A DNA stretch of 64,000 nucleotides. Source: Thalassoroseus pseudoceratinae. Lineage in GTDB: Bacteria; Planctomycetota; Planctomycetia; Planctomycetales; Planctomycetaceae. The stretch is from contig NZ_JAALXT010000003.1 of the NCBI RefSeq assembly GCF_011634775.1, positions 744,001 through 808,000 of the forward strand. Direction: 5' to 3'. The position numbers were made by a program, and so were the translations under genes. A model generated the notes under the pieces. That model was not told the DNA's origin. It did no database searches and was given only the letters and a program-made list of their open reading frames with translations. Shown here in pieces: positions 60,777 to 64,000 of the stretch. The number at the start of each line of letters is the position of its first letter. Position 1 is the first letter of the stretch.

Positions 60777-63188
60777 CTAAGTCGGAAGTGATGGGCTGCC
60801 GAAGGCAACCTCGATTCGAGTGCGGTCGATCGTTTGTCGCGTATGTTTCGACGCGTCCGATGTCCCTATGACCGGCAACCATTCGTCGAGCACCTTTTCA
60901 CAAAGTCGGTGCATTTCCTGAGTGCGAAAATCAATCAGCGAACCAAACGTAACCGCGTCCAAGGACTTCAAGAATTGGGCTGTCGCATCCGAAAGCGTTT
61001 CTGAGCCGAGATGATCAAAATTCCTCTGATCAAGCCACCGAGTCGGTGTGAGACCGCACGGTCGGATGTACCCGTGACGTCGCCAGCGACGCTCCATCAG
61101 CCCCCACGTTGTGAGCAACTCCGATTGTGGCGAACGATGAGGTCGCAGTCGCCACCAAGCCAAGTCACAGAAATCAGCGACTCGACGACGGAACATCCAC
61201 AGGACGCAGCCGATGAAAGCGACTGCCAGAACCGCCCAACGGTGATCGGCCACCCATTTACCCACTCCGACCACCGTAATTTGGACCATGTCCCACAGCC
61301 CCAACGGCGGCCCGAGTAATTCGTAGCCGGGTGTCGGTTCGAGCGGAACCCATACGCCATCGGAGTGATAGACCTCAACCCAGAAATGGGCATCTTCGGC
61401 GTGCACCGGCGTGTGTCGCGAACGACTATCGTACTTGTCCGGACGAACGTAAAACCCACTCACCACGCGGGCGGGAAAACCTAGCGAACGGATCATCATG
61501 GTCGCCGCCGTTGCAAACTGATAATCCGGTCCGCGACGGGTCATCAGAAACTGCGACACCGGACTAATAGTTTCGTCCGAAACTTTCACAGTGCGATCAT
61601 GTTGGAAATCCGTTCGTAAGCGTTCGACGATTGCTTGAACTTTCGGCCATCCGTGTGGCATGCCGTCAGTCCATCGCTTAGCCAAGCGACCGATCTGCTG
61701 AAAGTGAAAGCTATCGGGAATCTGCCGATGCCGTTTCGCTCCGTAGGCGGGAATCGAAGCGGTCTTCAACGCCGACTGATCGAACGCTCGCGAGAGCAGA
61801 TGGATTACCGTCATTGATGGCAGACTTTTTCGTTCCATCATCGGCACGCCCTCGGTCGCCCAACCGAACAAATCCGCCCGGTCGACTGAGTCGATGTGAA
61901 CTCCTAGTAACTCGGTTGGTGACGGAATCCGGTTGGTCTCCAACTGAGCCACCTTGAGGGCATGCGTTTCTGGTGAGGCGAACAATTGGTCCACCTCGTC
62001 ATCACGTGACCTTTTTGTAGCAGTCAGATCCAGCCAGGGACGTTCGTCGATGTTACGCATGGTGAGCGGCGTGCTCGGTCCGGGGGTTTGATCCGGATAC
62101 CACTGGATACCATCGAAGGTCGCATACACGTCCAGTCGAAGATGCAACGGCGTGCGTCCCGCAACAAAAAACAAGGCATCCGTGTCACGGTTGTCGATTT
62201 TCGATTTCCGCTGACCGTCCGTTTGCCGCAGGGTCGAAAATTCCCGCCCGGCTTGCTTCGATTCCGCCAGATGCCGATGAACGTCCTGCATCACCTCCGG
62301 TGGCAATGCGATGCAGCGATCTTGATTTTTTGGCTTAACCGGCTCGTCATAGGTTTCGTTGTAGACATCGAACAAGCTCGGTTTTTTGGAGTCCATAAAC
62401 GGCGCATTGTCGATCGGAGCGAAACTCTGCACGTCTTTTGTGCCCGCCACGAGCATGTCGCCATCACCAACGCCGCTCCGTGCATACGGCGAGAAATCGC
62501 CCGTACCGCCGGAACTTGGCATCAGTCCCGGCAACGCTTCGGTCGCCGTCCGCCCCGACAACGGCACCAATAAAACGGCAGCCACCAGACAAATGGGAAG
62601 CGTGATAAACCAACGTAGCGGCCGGTCTGCGTGGGTTTCGTCGGCGATGCGTCCGGCGAGCGAATTCCAATAGCGGCTCATCAGCCACCAACACCCGATC
62701 AATGTGAACGCAAACAGCACGAAGTACAGAAACGGATCATCCCCCGCCATCACCACGAACAAGATCAGGAACAGACTCGCCGCTCCGCCAAGCCGTTCCA
62801 CTCGCGGCCACACTGAGAACGCTGCCAGTACCAACGCCACGTTGCGGAACCCGCAGATCAACAACACTTCGAACGCGTGTCCGGTTCCCCAAATTTGCCG
62901 ACTCAGGAATTCAACGCCAATTGCCAATAAGGCACTGACAACTACAACCGGCCCAACGAGGAGCGGCACGTCCGGTGATCGCCGTCGCCAACGCATCGCA
63001 ACACGACGACCGACGACAACCAATCCGCCGTAAAAGGCAATCTTGGCCATGATCACGCCGCGTGATACGGCCCCATCACCGATCACGACCTCCGCCGCCA
63101 GCGTCGCTAACAGGATCAAGGCCACCACGGCCCAACCAGGTGTTGCTTCCGAGTTGTTCCCTGTCGTCTTGGCCTGCGACTTAATCAT
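60777..63188 (-). CDS. transglutaminase-like membrane protein (TgpA type) lacking catalytic Cys
   Basis: An 803-residue membrane protein in the TgpA/DUF3488 mould. The N-terminal 200 residues form about six helices (WAVVALILLATLAAEVVIGD, and further to PLRWFITLPICLVAAVLLVP). A large extracytoplasmic transglutaminase-like domain follows, including LGFPARVVSGFYVRPDKYDS, EDAHFWVEVYHSDGVWVPLE and PTPGYELLGPP. One more helix (WAVLAVAFIGCVLWMF) and a C-terminal DUF4129-like tail complete it. In active members the core reads G-x-C-x-x-F; here it is RRGPDYQFATA, with Asp near residue 555 in place of Cys. It may be a non-enzymatic member. The start at 63188 overlaps the end of the DUF58 gene by eight bases. 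Confidence 0.88.
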   Translation of the reverse strand: MIKSQAKTTGNNSEATPGWAVVALILLATLAAEVVIGDGAVSRGVIMAKIAFYGGLVVVGRRVAMRWRRRSPDVPLLVGPVVVVSALLAIGVEFLSRQIWGTGHAFEVLLICGFRNVALVLAAFSVWPRVERLGGAASLFLILFVVMAGDDPFLYFVLFAFTLIGCWWLMSRYWNSLAGRIADETHADRPLRWFITLPICLVAAVLLVPLSGRTATEALPGLMPSSGGTGDFSPYARSGVGDGDMLVAGTKDVQSFAPIDNAPFMDSKKPSLFDVYNETYDEPVKPKNQDRCIALPPEVMQDVHRHLAESKQAGREFSTLRQTDGQRKSKIDNRDTDALFFVAGRTPLHLRLDVYATFDGIQWYPDQTPGPSTPLTMRNIDERPWLDLTATKRSRDDEVDQLFASPETHALKVAQLETNRIPSPTELLGVHIDSVDRADLFGWATEGVPMMERKSLPSMTVIHLLSRAFDQSALKTASIPAYGAKRHRQIPDSFHFQQIGRLAKRWTDGMPHGWPKVQAIVERLRTDFQHDRTVKVSDETISPVSQFLMTRRGPDYQFATAATMMIRSLGFPARVVSGFYVRPDKYDSRSRHTPVHAEDAHFWVEVYHSDGVWVPLEPTPGYELLGPPLGLWDMVQITVVGVGKWVADHRWAVLAVAFIGCVLWMFRRRVADFCDLAWWRLRPHRSPQSELLTTWGLMERRWRRHGYIRPCGLTPTRWLDQRNFDHLGSETLSDATAQFLKSLDAVTFGSLIDFRTQEMHRLCEKVLDEWLPVIGTSDASKHTRQTIDRTRIEVAFGSPSLPT

Positions 63189-64000
63189 GGCACACCTTCC
63201 TCCACGCCCGTTGGAATTGCTCAGGGACTGGACGATTGACGTTGATCGGAATCGTCGATGTCGCAAACCGCCCGGATGGTTCTCCATTCTCAACCAGCAC
63301 AAATCGCCGATCGGTGTGATCGCCGCGATCGAATGAGGGAATCCGTTCCGGATCCGTCGTCACGACGATCTGCAACCCGGCATTCGTCGCCTGTACCGTC
63401 TTCCGATCTAGGATCGACCTGGCATGAGGCAATCGGGCCATCACATCGAGCAACGCCTCGCGACCACGTCGTCCGGGTTGAATCGTCAGTCGCTCGTCAT
63501 TCGAACGTACCACTACGGATGCGTTTTCGGCGTGCCATGCACATGCTAAGCTTGCAGCGATTCGCACCGACCATGCGGACGCCGTGTCCACAGCGGGATC
63601 GAACGGAAATCTATGCAAATCCAAGACGATCTCGACGGACGAAATCACCGCGGCCTGACGCTCGCAAACAATCAACCGATCGTGCCGAGCCGTCTGTGCC
63701 CAATGCACCCGCCGCAGGGAATCCCCCTCGCGAAACGGACGGGTTCCGGTCAAGTCGCCGAATTCACCGACTAAACAGTCCGAGAACCGATCGTCTGCCA
63801 TGCTGACCGCACCGGCATCCAGCAGCGTTTCCAAAGGCGTGACCTGCGGCCAGACCAACAACGAATTCTCTAGGGAAGCCGTCGTGACCGACCGGTACAG
63901 ACCGAACGGAAACCCACAGCCGATCCGGGGTGGCTCAGTCGGATAAACGCCGAAACTCTTTGGACGAATCACCCAGCGATATTCACTCGTCGACCAGCCC
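63181..64000 (-). CDS. DUF58 family protein, 5' end outside window
   Basis: The C-terminal 272 residues of a DUF58 protein; the frame is open to the window edge, so the start lies beyond it. The family motif is GTRPFREGDSLRRVHWAQTA followed by RHDRLIVCERQ, and a von Willebrand-like part (VEIVLDLHRFPFDPAVDTAS) follows. Upstream residues (CGFPFGLYRSV, VYPTEP) are the usual beta domain of the family. It works with MoxR ATPases, and the order DUF58-transglutaminase-MoxR is seen here. The stop overlaps the next start by eight bases. Confidence 0.9.
   Translation of the reverse strand, partial: GWSTSEYRWVIRPKSFGVYPTEPPRIGCGFPFGLYRSVTTASLENSLLVWPQVTPLETLLDAGAVSMADDRFSDCLVGEFGDLTGTRPFREGDSLRRVHWAQTARHDRLIVCERQAAVISSVEIVLDLHRFPFDPAVDTASAWSVRIAASLACAWHAENASVVVRSNDERLTIQPGRRGREALLDVMARLPHARSILDRKTVQATNAGLQIVVTTDPERIPSFDRGDHTDRRFVLVENGEPSGRFATSTIPINVNRPVPEQFQRAWRKVCHD

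Overview
The window looks like a chromosome segment of a planctomycete (Planctomycetota), probably of the Planctomycetaceae/Gimesia-like group. The evidence is the gene repertoire: a secreted sulfatase, DUF1080 glycoside-hydrolase-like protein, Tat-exported Gfo/Idh/MocA oxidoreductases, prepilin-like DUF1559 proteins with the H-X9-DG tail, a serine/threonine kinase fused to WD40 repeats, HEAT/WD40 hybrids, and giant surface proteins that begin with an 'LExRxLL' segment. The genus assignment is inference; no rRNA gene is present.

Layout. (1) 1-5.2 kb: secreted or periplasmic catabolic genes (Gfo/Idh oxidoreductase, YbhB/PEBP protein, sulfatase, DUF1080) and a small secreted protein of unknown function. 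(2) 5.7-16.8 kb: three large genes in one direction: a zinc-ribbon/HEAT/TM/WD40 protein, a cadherin-like surface protein with a very acidic segment, and a 1706-aa membrane Ser/Thr kinase with WD40 repeats. (3) 16.8-19.4 kb: an opposing esterase-esterase-SMP30 triple fusion whose 3' end overlaps the kinase gene. (4) 19.7-21.1 kb: tRNA-Ser(CGA) followed by a broken tyrosine recombinase and another broken gene, the scar of an integrated element. (5) 21.6-42 kb: an accessory block with a SPW/VKOR-like membrane protein, a 924-bp IS5-family (IS427-type) insertion, a pyruvate-oxidase-like ThDP enzyme, Cu/Zn SOD, two small lipoproteins, and a compact terminal-oxidase operon. That operon comprises a cupredoxin-DUF2231 protein, CoxB with a cytochrome c domain, CoxA, CoxC, a small membrane protein and two cytochromes c, and it faces ctaG plus a Cys-rich metal-binding protein. 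A Ca2+/cation antiporter and several decayed genes follow (CBS protein, M56/BlaR1-like peptidase, alcohol dehydrogenase, IS630 transposase), then an intact Gfo/Idh oxidoreductase. (6) 42.2-59.8 kb: a candidate metal-handling locus. It contains two DUF1559 proteins, a 1904-aa His-rich surface protein with three 'choice-of-anchor M' (TIGR03769-like) domains, a fused double ABC-2 permease, a secreted beta-propeller, an ABC ATPase, and a translationally coupled MerC-like / His-rich lipoprotein / COG0701 permease / Fur-family operon. (7) 59.8-64 kb: MoxR AAA ATPase, transglutaminase-like membrane protein and DUF58 protein, an operon that reads directly into the MerC-Fur genes; the DUF58 gene runs off the window.

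How the genes work together. The oxidase block forms a plausible chain: soluble or anchored cytochromes c and the cupredoxin deliver electrons to a caa3-type oxidase, with CtaG supplying CuB. The most interesting unit is region 6. In Actinobacteria, TIGR03769 domains are proposed to relay a bound substrate from surface proteins to a metal-type ABC transporter. Here three such domains, two carrying His/Asp/Glu-rich insertions, lie near an ABC system, a propeller that resembles zinc chaperones in some details, and a Fur-family regulator. A surface metal capture and relay system is therefore a reasonable hypothesis, but it is not proven by the sequence.
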